Source: Caenispirillum bisanense (GTDB taxonomy: Bacteria > Pseudomonadota > Alphaproteobacteria > Rhodospirillales > UBA2165). Taken from it: a DNA stretch of 48,778 nt. The notes under the pieces are model-generated. The model did no database searches. It was not told the DNA's origin and was given only the letters and a program-made list of their open reading frames with translations. How positions within the stretch are numbered: the stretch's first letter is position 1; every line of letters starts with the position of its first letter. The stretch spans positions 1-48,778 of the forward strand of contig CAMDWJ010000032.1 of NCBI GenBank assembly GCA_945877815.1, given 5' to 3'. The translations under genes were made by a program, and so were the position numbers. Positions 1 to 9,171 of the stretch are shown in pieces.

Positions 1-25
1 ATCCGAAACTTGGACGTACATATTC

Positions 26-1951
26 ATGGCCAATATTTCGGCACCTTCAGCGCCACCTACGTCCGTCCGCGGAACAGGTCAAGTTCCGCAACCGCATGGC
101 ATCGGCGCGCTGACGCTTGGCGCGATCGGAGTGGTCTTTGGCGATATCGGCACAAGCCCGCTCTACGCGCTTAAGGAAACCTTTGCGGGACACCACCCGC
201 TGCCCATTGATCGCCTCCACGTCCTCGGCGTTCTCTCTTTGGTTTTCTGGACAGTAACGCTCATCGTCACAATCAAATATGTCGCGATCATGATGCGTAT
301 CGACAATCGCGGCGAAGGCGGCAGCCTCGCCTTGCGCGCCGTCCTGGATCGAACCGTCGGCGATCAACCGATTGCACGAACCGTCGCTATGCTCGGCCTT
401 TTCGCGGCGGCCCTCTTCTACGGTGATTGCATGATCACGCCGGCAATTTCGGTGCTGAGCGCGGTCGAAGGATTAAATGTCGCGGCGCCAGCCTTGAAAA
501 CATTCATCATCCCCATCACTGTCGGGATCTTGATCGGACTCTTTCTGCTGCAACGGCGCGGAACCGGCGCGATGGGCAGCCTGTTCGGTCCGGTCATGCT
601 GTTATGGTTCGTCACTCTGGCTGTCGCCGGCATCGGCGGGATTGCCCGCCAGCCCAGCGTACTTGCTGCGCTCTCTCCCCACTACGCCGTGGCGTTTATT
701 TTTCATGACGGGTTTACCGCTTTCCTCGCCTTCAGCTCCGTATTCCTCGCGGTAACTGGAGCGGAAGCTCTCTATAACGATATGGGCCATTTTGGACGCT
801 TGCCGATTCGGCTTGCCTGGTATGGCCTGGCACTGCCGGGCTTGATTCTTAATTATTTCGGGCAGGGCGCATTGTTGTTGAGCGATCCAACAGCCATCGA
901 CAACCCGTTCTTCCGTCTTGTGCCGGAATGGCTGTCGGGCGCGATGGTCGCATTCGCAGCCGTCGCGGCCGTCATTGCTTCGCAGGCCGTTATTTCGGGC
1001 GCATTCTCCATTACCCAGCAGGCGGTGAATCTTGGCTATCTGCCACGCCTGCGGACTGTCTATACATCGGACCAGGAGCGCGGGCAGATCTATCTGCCCT
1101 TCGTGAACTGGATGCTGCTCGCATTCACCTGCGCACTTGTTATCAGTTTCGGCAGTTCAAGCAATCTCGCTGCCGCATACGGTATCGCCGTAAGTGGATC
1201 GATGATGCTGGACGGCGTCTTGATAACGATGGTTGCGATATATGTGTGGAAATGGAGCCTCCGTAAAGCAATCCTGTTTTTTGGTTTGTTCTTGCTGATC
1301 GATGCAACCTTCCTGGCCGCCAACGCGACCAAAATTCCCTACGGCGGCTGGTTCCCCTTGGTCGTGGCGCTCGTCACCTATTTCCTTCTGACGACCTGGA
1401 AGGCCGGCCGGGCACTATTGATGGCACGTGAGAACGCAGAAGGGATAACGATCGAAGATATTTTGCCAACTCTCGGCAAGGACACGGCCCGGGTTTCGGG
1501 GACAGCGATCTTTCTCACCAGCAACAGCGGTGGTTTGCCCGCAGCCTTGCTGCACAATTTGAAACACAACAAGGTTCTGCACGAACACAACATCCTGCTC
1601 ACGGTCATGGTCGACGACCGCCCGCATGTCTCCGAGAACGCGCGGATCGAAGCGCAGGATCTGGGTCACGGTTTCCGCCGTCTCGTCTTGCGTTACGGCT
1701 ACCGCGATGTCATGGACGTGCCGCGAACCCTGGCGGGTGCCCACGAATCCGATCTCGGATTCTTTTATCTACCGATGGGAATTTCGTACTTTATCAGCCG
1801 TGAAACGCTGATCGCCGAACCTAGCCCCGCCATGGGTCTTTTGCGCAAGCGCCTTTTTCTTTTCATGTGGCGCACAGCTGTCAGCGCGATGGAGTTCTTC
1901 CATCTGCCCACCAACCGCGTGGTCGAACTCGGCAGTCAGTCCAAGATATAA
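26..1951 (+). CDS. kup: Kup-family low-affinity potassium uptake transporter
   Basis: Inner-membrane K+ uptake protein of the Kup/HAK/KUP family, probably working as a K+/H+ symporter. The family signature GDIGTSPLYALKETF lies at residues 39-53. About twelve hydrophobic segments follow up to roughly residue 460, then a hydrophilic cytoplasmic C-terminal domain of about 180 residues, as usual for the family. At 641 residues the length is normal. The start is the first ATG, only 25 bases from the window edge; no strong ribosome binding site is visible before it. The next gene is convergent and ends 18 bases away, so kup is monocistronic on this side. The family call is secure; ion specificity and affinity are from family knowledge. 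Confidence 0.96.
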   Translation: MANISAPSAPPTSVRGTGQVPQPHGIGALTLGAIGVVFGDIGTSPLYALKETFAGHHPLPIDRLHVLGVLSLVFWTVTLIVTIKYVAIMMRIDNRGEGGSLALRAVLDRTVGDQPIARTVAMLGLFAAALFYGDCMITPAISVLSAVEGLNVAAPALKTFIIPITVGILIGLFLLQRRGTGAMGSLFGPVMLLWFVTLAVAGIGGIARQPSVLAALSPHYAVAFIFHDGFTAFLAFSSVFLAVTGAEALYNDMGHFGRLPIRLAWYGLALPGLILNYFGQGALLLSDPTAIDNPFFRLVPEWLSGAMVAFAAVAAVIASQAVISGAFSITQQAVNLGYLPRLRTVYTSDQERGQIYLPFVNWMLLAFTCALVISFGSSSNLAAAYGIAVSGSMMLDGVLITMVAIYVWKWSLRKAILFFGLFLLIDATFLAANATKIPYGGWFPLVVALVTYFLLTTWKAGRALLMARENAEGITIEDILPTLGKDTARVSGTAIFLTSNSGGLPAALLHNLKHNKVLHEHNILLTVMVDDRPHVSENARIEAQDLGHGFRRLVLRYGYRDVMDVPRTLAGAHESDLGFFYLPMGISYFISRETLIAEPSPAMGLLRKRLFLFMWRTAVSAMEFFHLPTNRVVELGSQSKI

Positions 1952-1969
1952 ACCGGAAACAGGCCCCGA

Positions 1970-2950
1970 TCAGGGATAGATCACGCCGCTTTGGCCGGTG
2001 ACGAGAAATTTTTCCTGACGCTCGATGAAATCGGCGACGATCTCCGCGACCGCTTCGGGGCGGTCCGCATCGATGGCATGGGCAGCATCGTAGACCATGC
2101 CGATATGGCAGTTCGGGATGATCTCGCGATACAGATGTGCCGCATCGGCCGGTGTTACGCGATCGACGGTGCCGAACAAGGCGAGCGTCGGAACCTTCAT
2201 CTCCTTGAGTTGCCCTTCGAGCGCCGCATCGCGCGCAGGCCCAATCAGGCGACGAACCAATGCCTGCTGCTTCGCCTCGATCTCGGGTTTTACGGCCGGC
2301 TGCGGCGGAATGTTTTCCGGATGGGCATGGAACAGCGCACGGGTTTCTTCCGGCGTCTTGCCGACAACACGCGGGCGGTCGTGGCGGATCGCTGCAGGGG
2401 CAACCAGAAGCAACGCCTGCAATGTGTCGGGGGCCTGCACCGCCATCCAGGAGACGAGCTTTGCACCGAACGAATTGCCCATCAGGCTGAATTTCTTGAT
2501 ACCCAGCGCGGCAATTGCCTTGTTCATTGTGCCGGCAAGATCCTGCATCGTCGCCGAACGCTCATTGGCGGGCGATTTGCCGAAACCCGGCACCTCGAAC
2601 ACGATCACACGATAGGTCTTGGCGAGCAATTCATGCGCGGGCGAGATACGCATGCCGCCGGCGCCGTGGATACTGACCAACACATTGCCTTTACCGGCCT
2701 CCGCGTAACGAATGGCAAAGCCGTCGGCCCTGACGGATCTTTCCTTGAAAACGCCACCCGCAGAGGCCTTTTTGACCACAGGCTTCTTGGCCGGCGATTT
2801 CGCGACCTTGGATGCCGTTTTCTTGCCCGTTTTTTTCACGGCCTTCTTCACGACTTTCTTGACTGCCTTCTTCACTACCTTCGCGGCTTTTTTCACGGCC
2901 TTCTTGGGCGACGTCTTTTTCGCAGTCTTCTTGGAAGCTTTACGCGCCAT
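1970..2950 (-). CDS. Alpha/beta hydrolase with N-terminal histone-H1-like lysine-rich tail
   Basis: Residues 68-326 form an alpha/beta-hydrolase domain: oxyanion motif HGAGG (95-99), nucleophile elbow GNSFG with Ser160, acid Asp263 in GTVDRVTP and His291 in DAAHAID. This is a complete catalytic triad. The substrate is unknown. Residues 1-66 are a low-complexity tail of Lys, Ala, Val, Thr and Pro with about 26 lysines in AVKK/AKK-type repeats, like bacterial histone-H1-like proteins, and are not part of the usual hydrolase fold. The ATG follows GAGGGAGAT, which lies inside the end of the upstream monooxygenase gene; the two genes are one base apart and surely co-transcribed. The tail could bind nucleic acid or polyanions, which is inference. 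No signal peptide is visible. Confidence 0.9.
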   Translation of the reverse strand: MARKASKKTAKKTSPKKAVKKAAKVVKKAVKKVVKKAVKKTGKKTASKVAKSPAKKPVVKKASAGGVFKERSVRADGFAIRYAEAGKGNVLVSIHGAGGMRISPAHELLAKTYRVIVFEVPGFGKSPANERSATMQDLAGTMNKAIAALGIKKFSLMGNSFGAKLVSWMAVQAPDTLQALLLVAPAAIRHDRPRVVGKTPEETRALFHAHPENIPPQPAVKPEIEAKQQALVRRLIGPARDAALEGQLKEMKVPTLALFGTVDRVTPADAAHLYREIIPNCHIGMVYDAAHAIDADRPEAVAEIVADFIERQEKFLVTGQSGVIYP

Positions 2951-2951
2951 C

Positions 2952-4052
2952 TTACATCTCCCTCATGCGCGGCGCGATTTTCTCGCCGATCAGTTCAATT
3001 GCATGCGACGTGCGAGACCCAAGCTGGGTCGCGAGCGTCAAATCAAGAATGCCGCACCCCATCTGGTCATGCAGATCCTGGATTTGCTTAGTCACCGTAT
3101 CGACGCTGCCGATCAGGATCTGGCCGGACCGGACGCGTTCGCGAAGATCGCCGCGCGCGAACAGGCGGCCGCGCTGGCCCTCGATATCGCGTCCGTAATA
3201 GCCGGTATTCGCGACAACCGATTCGACTGCCTTATTGGCGGTCGATACACCGAGATGACGTGGGCCGCGCGCGGCCTCTTCAAGATCCGCATGCGCCTGC
3301 TCATCCGTATCGGCGACGTGAACGGCAACGCGGAAGATCACGTCGTCGGGTTTCGGCTCCCATCCAAACAGGCGCGCCTGTTTGCGATAATGGTTGGCAG
3401 CTTCCGTCGCCTGGGGCGCAGGCGTGAAAGCAAAGCCGATGCCGAGCTTGTTGCGCGCCGCGAATTCGCCCGATTCCGGGCTCGAGGCCGACATATAAAT
3501 CGGCGGATGCGGCTGCTGCACCGGCCGCGGCCAGACGCAGATCGAACGATATTGGAAGAACCGCCCTTGCCAGGCGAAAGGCTGTGTTTCGGTCCAGGCC
3601 ATTCGGATCAGCGCCAGGGCTTCTTCGAAGCGGGCGCGTGACTCCGCTGGGTTCAAATTGTAGGTCACGTATTCGTTGCCGGTTCCACGCAACATGCCAG
3701 CGATGATCCGCCCGCCGGTGAGCGTATCGAGCATGGCCATTTCCTCGGCCACGCGGATCGGATTGAGGATCGGGATCGATGCGCCCAGCAGCGCGATCTT
3801 CGCACGCTTGACCACCTGGGTCAGCGCGCCCGCAAAAACCATCGGGTTGGGGGTCAACGAAAACGGCGCGAAATGATGTTCGGCGACGGTGACCCAATCG
3901 AACCCGGTCTCGTCGGCGAGCCGGAACTGATCGAGCGTCGTCTTATAGGATAGTTCCGCGATTTCGGTGGAATAGCGATCTGCCGGAACGGGCCAAACCC
4001 CCTCCGGCGCCGGGCCCATGTACCGGCTGGTGCAGAACAATGCTGCTTTCAT
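2952..4052 (-). CDS. LLM-class flavin-dependent oxidoreductase (luciferase-like monooxygenase)
   Basis: A 366-residue TIM-barrel flavoenzyme of the bacterial luciferase-like family, which typically uses reduced FMN or F420 with O2 to oxidise small organic substrates. Family marks are VAEHHFAPF near residue 57, the GASIPILNPIRVAEE stretch near 90-104, LTGGRIIAGMLRGTGNEY near 110-127, and the domain end with a 'IGSVDTVTKQIQDL' segment. The ATG is preceded by AGGGGGC at a good distance. It is the first gene of a two-gene minus-strand unit with the tailed alpha/beta hydrolase 1 base downstream, so an oxidation-then-hydrolysis pair is plausible. The substrate cannot be read from sequence. A second member of the family lies at 44.1 kb. 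Confidence 0.92.
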   Translation of the reverse strand: MKAALFCTSRYMGPAPEGVWPVPADRYSTEIAELSYKTTLDQFRLADETGFDWVTVAEHHFAPFSLTPNPMVFAGALTQVVKRAKIALLGASIPILNPIRVAEEMAMLDTLTGGRIIAGMLRGTGNEYVTYNLNPAESRARFEEALALIRMAWTETQPFAWQGRFFQYRSICVWPRPVQQPHPPIYMSASSPESGEFAARNKLGIGFAFTPAPQATEAANHYRKQARLFGWEPKPDDVIFRVAVHVADTDEQAHADLEEAARGPRHLGVSTANKAVESVVANTGYYGRDIEGQRGRLFARGDLRERVRSGQILIGSVDTVTKQIQDLHDQMGCGILDLTLATQLGSRTSHAIELIGEKIAPRMREM

Positions 4053-4124
4053 AAAGCCCCCTGGCTAGCTGTTTTTTTCACCCTAATTGCCCCACGCGAT
4101 AGAGGCAAGCCGATGTGAATGAGA

Positions 4125-5624
4125 TTAGATTGGCTTGACCGCCATGCGGGCGCGCGCCAAACGCCAAATCACGGGACCAACCGCCGCGATGAAGGCGGTG
4201 AGGAGGAACACCGTGGACAACGGCTCGCTCACGAAGACCGAGAAATCGCCTTGGCTGATGGCGAGCGCGCGGCGCATCTGCTGTTCGGCGAGAGGCCCGA
4301 GAATCAATCCGATGACCGCGGGCGCCACCGGAAAGTCATAACGTCGCATCAGAAATCCGACGAACCCGACGACATAAAGTATGACGAGATCGACGACCGA
4401 ATTGTGCAGTCCGTAGGTTCCCAAGGTCGCGAACACAAGAATACCGCCATAGAGCCACGGCCTTGGGATCGCGAGCAGCCGCACCCACACGCCGGCCAGT
4501 GGCAGATTGAGTACCAGCAGCATCACATTGCCGATATAAAGCGAGGCGATCAGCCCCCAGACAAGATCGGGCGAATTGTCGAACAGCAACGGTCCGGGTT
4601 GCAGCCCATATTGCTGGAACGCCGCCAGCATGATCGCCGCCGTCGCCGAGGTCGGCAGACCGAGCGTGAGCAGCGGCACCAGAACGCCGCCGGCGGCGGC
4701 ATTGTTGGCCGCTTCCGGCCCGGCGACTCCTTCGATGGCGCCGTGACCGAATTCCTCCGGTTTGCGCGACAGTTTCATCTCCGTGATATAGGACAGGAAT
4801 GTCGGAATTTCGCCGCCGCCTGCCGGCATGGCCCCGAACGGAAACCCCAACGCCGTGCCGCGCAGCCATGGCTTCCAGGATCGTTTCCAATCTTCGCGCG
4901 ACATCCAAACTGATCCCTTGATCGGCTCGATCGTCTCCGGCCCCTGCTGATAGACGGCGACATAAATGACTTCGCCGACCGCGAACAAACCCATCGCGAC
5001 AATGACGACATCGATACCGTCGAGCAGTTGCGGCACCCCCATCGCGAAGCGCGCCTGGCCGGTCTGCAGATCGATTCCGACCAGACCCAGCGACATCCCG
5101 AACAACAGGCTGGTGAAACCGCGCACCGGCGCCTTGCCAAGCACTGCGGTGACCGTGACGAAAGCGAGCACCATCAGCGAGAAATAATCGGCCGGCCCGA
5201 ACAGCAACGCGAATTCCGCAATGATGGGGGCGAGAAACGTAATCAGGATGGTCGCGATTGTGCCCGCGATGAAGGAACCGATGGCGGCAGTGGCCAGCGC
5301 CGGCCCGCCGCGCCCCGCCTTGGCCATCCGATTGCCTTCCAGAGCCGTCATCATCGACGCGCTCTCGCCCGGCGTATTGAGCAAGATTGCCGTCGTCGAG
5401 CCGCCATACATCGCCCCATAATAGATGCCGGCGAACATGATGAAGGCGCTGGTCGGATCGAGACTGAAGGTAACGGGCAACAACAAGGCAACGGTCAGCG
5501 CCGGCCCGACGCCGGGCAAGACACCGACGGCCGTGCCCAGGGTCACGCCCAGCAGCGCCCAGCCGAGATTGGCCAAAGTGGCCGCCACGGCGAAACCGTG
5601 CATCAGCGATCCGAAGGTATCCAT
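4125..5624 (-). CDS. tctA: Tripartite tricarboxylate transporter, large permease subunit TctA
   Basis: About 499 residues with some eleven to twelve membrane segments. TctA family marks are the N-terminal [17 protein letters not shown] segment, [23 protein letters not shown], and [16 protein letters not shown] in the middle. It is the main translocation subunit of a Na+- or H+-driven, binding-protein-dependent secondary transporter for carboxylates. It is the last gene of tctC-tctB-tctA on the minus strand. The ATG at 5624 overlaps the tctB stop by one base (TGATG); a GTG one codon earlier (5627) is also possible. GAGGGA lies 8 bases before the ATG. Substrate is unknown; citrate, tartrate, terephthalate and other acids are carried by relatives. 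Confidence 0.95.
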   Translation of the reverse strand: MDTFGSLMHGFAVAATLANLGWALLGVTLGTAVGVLPGVGPALTVALLLPVTFSLDPTSAFIMFAGIYYGAMYGGSTTAILLNTPGESASMMTALEGNRMAKAGRGGPALATAAIGSFIAGTIATILITFLAPIIAEFALLFGPADYFSLMVLAFVTVTAVLGKAPVRGFTSLLFGMSLGLVGIDLQTGQARFAMGVPQLLDGIDVVIVAMGLFAVGEVIYVAVYQQGPETIEPIKGSVWMSREDWKRSWKPWLRGTALGFPFGAMPAGGGEIPTFLSYITEMKLSRKPEEFGHGAIEGVAGPEAANNAAAGGVLVPLLTLGLPTSATAAIMLAAFQQYGLQPGPLLFDNSPDLVWGLIASLYIGNVMLLVLNLPLAGVWVRLLAIPRPWLYGGILVFATLGTYGLHNSVVDLVILYVVGFVGFLMRRYDFPVAPAVIGLILGPLAEQQMRRALAISQGDFSVFVSEPLSTVFLLTAFIAAVGPVIWRLARARMAVKPI

Positions 5625-6103
5625 CACAAAATTCCCTCAAGAACGCCGGCCGGCAGCGACAGGCCGAGGCCGTAATTGAACCCGACAAAGACCGCGATGC
5701 CCAGCGCCAAGCCAACGCCGATATCCGCAGCGATCCGTCGGCTCCCGAACGCACGGGCCACGCCGGCGAACAACAAGGCGGCGGCAATCGGAAATCCAAG
5801 AAACTTGATCGTCACGAGATAAAGAACGAGGCCTACGACGACCCAGAGGAGAGCGCCGCCATCGAAGGACGTGCGTTCGGCCGCGTCATCGGCCGCCGAC
5901 CAATTGCCGACGAGTGCCGAACGCAGCAACGCAATGCCGAGCAGCATGAGGGCGGCAGAAACGCCCCACGGGAAAACCCGTGGCCCTACCCGTGCGTAGT
6001 TGGGCGAGACCTCGATCGACGACGTCTGGACCATCAGGAAGGCGCTCAAGACGATGATCCCGAGCGCCACCCAAACCTCGCCGCTCCACAGCCGGGCGCG
6101 CAT
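5624..6103 (-). CDS. tctB: Tripartite tricarboxylate transporter, small permease subunit TctB
   Basis: A 159-residue four-helix membrane protein, the small subunit that partners TctA. Hydrophobic stretches cover about residues 9-26, 41-60, 81-105 and 120-150, with the typical '[20 protein letters not shown]' loop after helix 1. The open frame runs further upstream, but that part is arginine-rich shadow of tctC; the ATG at 6103, 29 bases after the tctC stop, gives a protein of family length. It lies between tctC and tctA and is translationally linked to tctA by the TGATG overlap. Confidence 0.9.
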   Translation of the reverse strand: MRARLWSGEVWVALGIIVLSAFLMVQTSSIEVSPNYARVGPRVFPWGVSAALMLLGIALLRSALVGNWSAADDAAERTSFDGGALLWVVVGLVLYLVTIKFLGFPIAAALLFAGVARAFGSRRIAADIGVGLALGIAVFVGFNYGLGLSLPAGVLEGIL

Positions 6104-6132
6104 TGTTTTGTTCAACACGCGAAAGGCTGCCG

Positions 6133-7107
6133 CTATTTCACCAAGCCGATGGATTTGAGCGTGGTGGCGACCGTCGTATCCTGTTCGCGCAGATATTTGG
6201 CGTAATCGTCGCCCGCGAGATACAGATCGGTCCAATCCTGCTTCTCCAGGACTTCCTTCCATTCCTTGCTCTTGGCGAGGCGATCGACGACGCCGAGCAA
6301 TTCCTTCTTCTGCGCGTCGCTGAGGCCGGGTGCGGCAACGACACCGCGCCAATTCGACAATTCCACGTCAAGCCCGGTTTCCTTCAAAGTCGGCACATCG
6401 ACGCCGTCGATGCGCTTCGGCGAGGAGACCGCGAGGCCGCGCAACCGGCCCGCTTTGATCTGGGCCGCGAACTCGCCGATACCGCTGACGCCGGCCGTCA
6501 CTTTGCCGCCGAGGATATTGGCCATCGCCTCGCCGCCGCCCGAATGAGCGATGTAATTTACCTTGCCCGGATCGACGCCTGCCGCCTTGGCGACCAAGCC
6601 CGCCAGGATATGGTCGGTGCCGCCGGCGGACCCGCCGCCCCACGAAACCGCGCCCGGATCTTTTTTGAGTGCCGCCACCAGATCCTGCATCGTCTTGTGC
6701 GGCGAATTGGTGGGCACCACGATCATTTCATATTCGCCGGTGAGACGCGCGATTGGCGTCACTTGGGCGAGCGTGACCGGCGAATTGTTGGTCAGCACCG
6801 CGCCCGTCATGACGAGACCCATGACCATCAATTGATTGCCGTCGCCCTTGCCGTTATTTACCAGACCGGCCAAGCCGACCGTGCCCCCGGCACCCGTCAC
6901 ATTGGTGACCTGAACGTTGCGCACGATGCCGGCCTTGACCAGAGCGGCCTGCATTTGGCGCGCCGTCGAATCCCAGCCGCCGCCGGGTGCCGCGGGCGCC
7001 ACCAGCGTGAGCTTCTCCAGATCGGCATGGGCGCCGCCCACCGATAGGCCCAGAGTTCCGACAAAACCGAGCGCGGCAAATGCCGCGACAACCATGCGCC
7101 TTTTCAT
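6133..7107 (-). CDS. tctC: Tripartite tricarboxylate transporter periplasmic binding protein TctC (Bug family)
   Basis: A 324-residue secreted solute-binding protein of the Bug/TctC family. Residues 1-29 are a signal peptide (MKRRMVVAAFAALGFVG... ending SVGGAHA). The mature protein begins LEKLTLVAPAAPGGGWDSTAR, the usual ligand-loop start, and has VTNVTGAGGTVGLAGL and WGGGSAGGTDHI segments typical of the family. The start at 7107 is chosen because AGGGAG lies 7 bases upstream and because it begins the signal peptide; the frame itself is open 177 bases further. It is the first gene of tctCBA and is divergent from a small secreted protein gene 146 bases away. Confidence 0.95.
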   Translation of the reverse strand: MKRRMVVAAFAALGFVGTLGLSVGGAHADLEKLTLVAPAAPGGGWDSTARQMQAALVKAGIVRNVQVTNVTGAGGTVGLAGLVNNGKGDGNQLMVMGLVMTGAVLTNNSPVTLAQVTPIARLTGEYEMIVVPTNSPHKTMQDLVAALKKDPGAVSWGGGSAGGTDHILAGLVAKAAGVDPGKVNYIAHSGGGEAMANILGGKVTAGVSGIGEFAAQIKAGRLRGLAVSSPKRIDGVDVPTLKETGLDVELSNWRGVVAAPGLSDAQKKELLGVVDRLAKSKEWKEVLEKQDWTDLYLAGDDYAKYLREQDTTVATTLKSIGLVK

Positions 7108-7253
7108 ATTCGTTCTCCCTGCGACGACGTTTCGATGCGGACTAGGCAAGGATCGTATGCCGACTTGCGGAAATCGACAACCACCGCGCCGGTTGGGTAT
7201 AATTCCAGCCGATCGCCGGCGGTGTTGAGCTGGTCTCCCAGGAGATGCCGGGT

Positions 7254-7526
7254 ATGCGCCTTCTCTTTCGCATCGCAACATCATGTGCGCTCCTCACACT
7301 GATCGTGATTGCCAACTCCGCCCTGGCCAAACCGACCGGTCGCGCACTGCCCGGCATGAGCTCACTCGGCTTGCGCAACAACGACGGCTCGTCTTGGGTG
7401 GTCGCCTTCAACTCGCTCCCGAAGGATCGTGGAGCATTCGCCAGCGAGTACGATCGGCAACTACAGACCGCGCGGGCGCGCATGCGCGGCTGGCCCAGCG
7501 GAAATCTGTTCCCCCAGTTCCCTTAG
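7254..7526 (+). CDS. Small secreted protein of unknown function
   Basis: A 90-residue protein with a clear signal peptide (MRLLFRIATSCALLTLIVIANSALA, probable cleavage after ALA at residue 25). The mature part is about 65 residues, contains WVVAFNSLP and a basic helix-like stretch (YDRQLQTARARMRGWP), and has no cysteine. I do not recognise a family. The ATG at 7254 is preferred over the one at 7245 because AGGAG (7240-7244) sits 9 bases before it. The gene is divergent from tctC and is followed by a good hairpin terminator at 7580, which supports it being a real transcribed gene. Confidence 0.6.
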   Translation: MRLLFRIATSCALLTLIVIANSALAKPTGRALPGMSSLGLRNNDGSSWVVAFNSLPKDRGAFASEYDRQLQTARARMRGWPSGNLFPQFP

Positions 7527-7579
7527 ACGCGCCGGCGTTGCGCCGTTTCGGTCCTTTGCACATGCATCTGAAACGTTAA

Positions 7580-7613
7580 GGGCATGGGTCCGACAGGCCC
7601 CATGCCCATTTGT
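7580..7613 (+). terminator. Rho-independent terminator after the small secreted protein gene
   Basis: A 9-bp perfect stem GGGCATGGG / CCCATGCCC (7580-7588 with 7599-7607) around a 10-base loop, followed by ATTTGTTGTT. It lies between the convergent small protein gene and the cupin gene. Confidence 0.75.
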
Positions 7614-7638
7614 TGTTCCGTGTAAACCAGGCGAAAGT

Positions 7639-8130
7639 TCAGACCTTCGCGTCGGCGTGCTCCGAATATTGGGTGAGATGGTCTTCCTTCATCCAGGCCT
7701 TGTGCGGCTCCAGGTTAATGCGCGCCATATCGGGCATCGCCGTGTCCTTGCCGAAGGATTGCAGCACCTGAAGATCTTCGTCGCCAACCTTTTCGAACCA
7801 GTAGCGCGATCCCGCCGGGATCACGATCCCCTCGTGTTCGCCGAATTCGCCCAACACCGTGTCATCGGGCCCATGGAACCGCACGCGGCCCTTGAGGACG
7901 AAATAACACTGATCGCCGTTGGAGTGATAATGCAGATTGTTCTCCCCGCCGTCCTTCACGGTCTGTACCGCGACGCTCAACAGGGGCGTCTTGGCCAGGA
8001 AGGTCAGCAGCTTGGGGCGGCCGGTATCGGCGGGCTTTTGGTATTTGTAGGTTTCGATCTTGGCCTCGGCGGCCCGATGATAGGCTTCCTGCTCGTCGGG
8101 GCTCATGTTCTTCACTGGATTGGGAGCCAT
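7639..8130 (-). CDS. Cupin-domain protein
   Basis: A 163-residue single-domain cupin. Motif 1 is NLHYHSNGDQCYFVLKG (His67, His69, with Gln74 where Glu is usual) and motif 2 is EGIVIPAGSRYWFEKVG, where Tyr/Trp replace the usual metal-binding His. So at least two classical metal ligands are present and two are altered, and catalysis is uncertain. The ATG follows TAGGAGATCGAAC. It lies 47 bases downstream of the fumarylacetoacetate-hydrolase-like gene on the same strand and is probably in its operon. A clear paralogue with the same PAG-x-x-YWF motif is at 40975. Confidence 0.85.
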   Translation of the reverse strand: MAPNPVKNMSPDEQEAYHRAAEAKIETYKYQKPADTGRPKLLTFLAKTPLLSVAVQTVKDGGENNLHYHSNGDQCYFVLKGRVRFHGPDDTVLGEFGEHEGIVIPAGSRYWFEKVGDEDLQVLQSFGKDTAMPDMARINLEPHKAWMKEDHLTQYSEHADAKV

Positions 8131-8177
8131 GTTCGATCTCCTAACGGGAATACGTAACTGGATTATAGACCCGGCAT

Positions 8178-9089
8178 TTAGTCCTGCACCACCGGGTTGA
8201 CCAATCGGCCGATCCCCTCGATCTCAATGGTCACCACATCGCCGTGCTTCAGGAATACGCCCTTGCCGGCGCCGACCCCGGCCGGTGTGCCGGTCGAGAT
8301 CACATCGCCCGGATTGAGAGTCACGCGCTGGGACAGCCAGGCAAGCTGTTCGGCATAGTCGAAAAACAGATGTTTGGTATTGGAATTCTGGTGCAGGGTG
8401 TCGTTGACCCACAGCTTGATCGCCAAATTGTTGGGATCGCCGATCTGATCGGCCGGCACGATCCAGGGGCCCATCGGGCACGAGGTATCGAAACATTTCT
8501 GCCCGATCCAATCGTAGATGAAGACGACGTCCGAGCGCCGCGAATTGTCGCGCGCCGACAGATCGTTCACGATCGTATAGCCGGCGATATAATCCATCGC
8601 GTTCTTCACCGCGACGTTGCGGGCCGTGCGCCCGACGACGAAGGCTATCTCGGCCTCCCAATCGACCTTTTGCGAATAGGACGGCAGATGGACCGTTTCG
8701 TTGGTGCCGATCACCGTGCCTTCGACCGTCTTCAAAAAGAAAAACGGCTGGGTCTTGGATTTGTCCGGCGGCGGCCCGGGATTCATTTCCAACAGATGAT
8801 CGATATAGTTCGATCCCGCCATATAGATGACCCCGGGATATTGCAGCGGCGCCGCGATCTTCACCGAGGCCAGAGCCATACCGTCCGTCTTGGGTTCTGC
8901 GGCGATCTTGTCGAAATAGGGTTTCCATTTTTCCCAGGCCTTGAACAGAGCAATCAGCGAAGTGGTGTCGAGGCCCGGCCGCAGGCGGGCGGCCTTGAAT
9001 TCGTTTTCCAGATCGTGAATGCGGTCGCCGATCAACAGGCCCGCTCTTGTCGCACCCGCGTCGGTGCGGTAACTCAGTAATCGATACAT
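8178..9089 (-). CDS. Fumarylacetoacetate hydrolase family protein
   Basis: A 303-residue FAH-fold enzyme (hydrolase, isomerase or decarboxylase of 2-oxo/beta-diketo acids with a divalent metal). The active site is present: AGSNYIDHLLE (Tyr95, His98), DWEAEIAFVVG with metal ligands Glu145 and Glu147, Asp176 in VNDLSARD, and the STGTPAGVG loop near the C-terminus. An N-terminal domain of about 80 residues precedes it. The ATG follows GGGAGGAGG. It is divergent from hyuA with 82 bases between, and the cupin gene follows, so this cluster may degrade a ring-opened or amide substrate. The exact reaction is unknown. Confidence 0.93.
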   Translation of the reverse strand: MYRLLSYRTDAGATRAGLLIGDRIHDLENEFKAARLRPGLDTTSLIALFKAWEKWKPYFDKIAAEPKTDGMALASVKIAAPLQYPGVIYMAGSNYIDHLLEMNPGPPPDKSKTQPFFFLKTVEGTVIGTNETVHLPSYSQKVDWEAEIAFVVGRTARNVAVKNAMDYIAGYTIVNDLSARDNSRRSDVVFIYDWIGQKCFDTSCPMGPWIVPADQIGDPNNLAIKLWVNDTLHQNSNTKHLFFDYAEQLAWLSQRVTLNPGDVISTGTPAGVGAGKGVFLKHGDVVTIEIEGIGRLVNPVVQD

Positions 9090-9171
9090 GGGGGCCTCCT
9101 CCCATAATGTTTATTCTTAACAACATCAAAGGCCTTGGGGGACACAAGGTCAACCGGGAGCGCAACACGCG

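Noticed and set aside
1991-3091. 366-residue plus-strand frame opposite the tailed alpha/beta hydrolase
   Set aside because: Mirror of the hydrolase gene including its lysine tail; no start signal.
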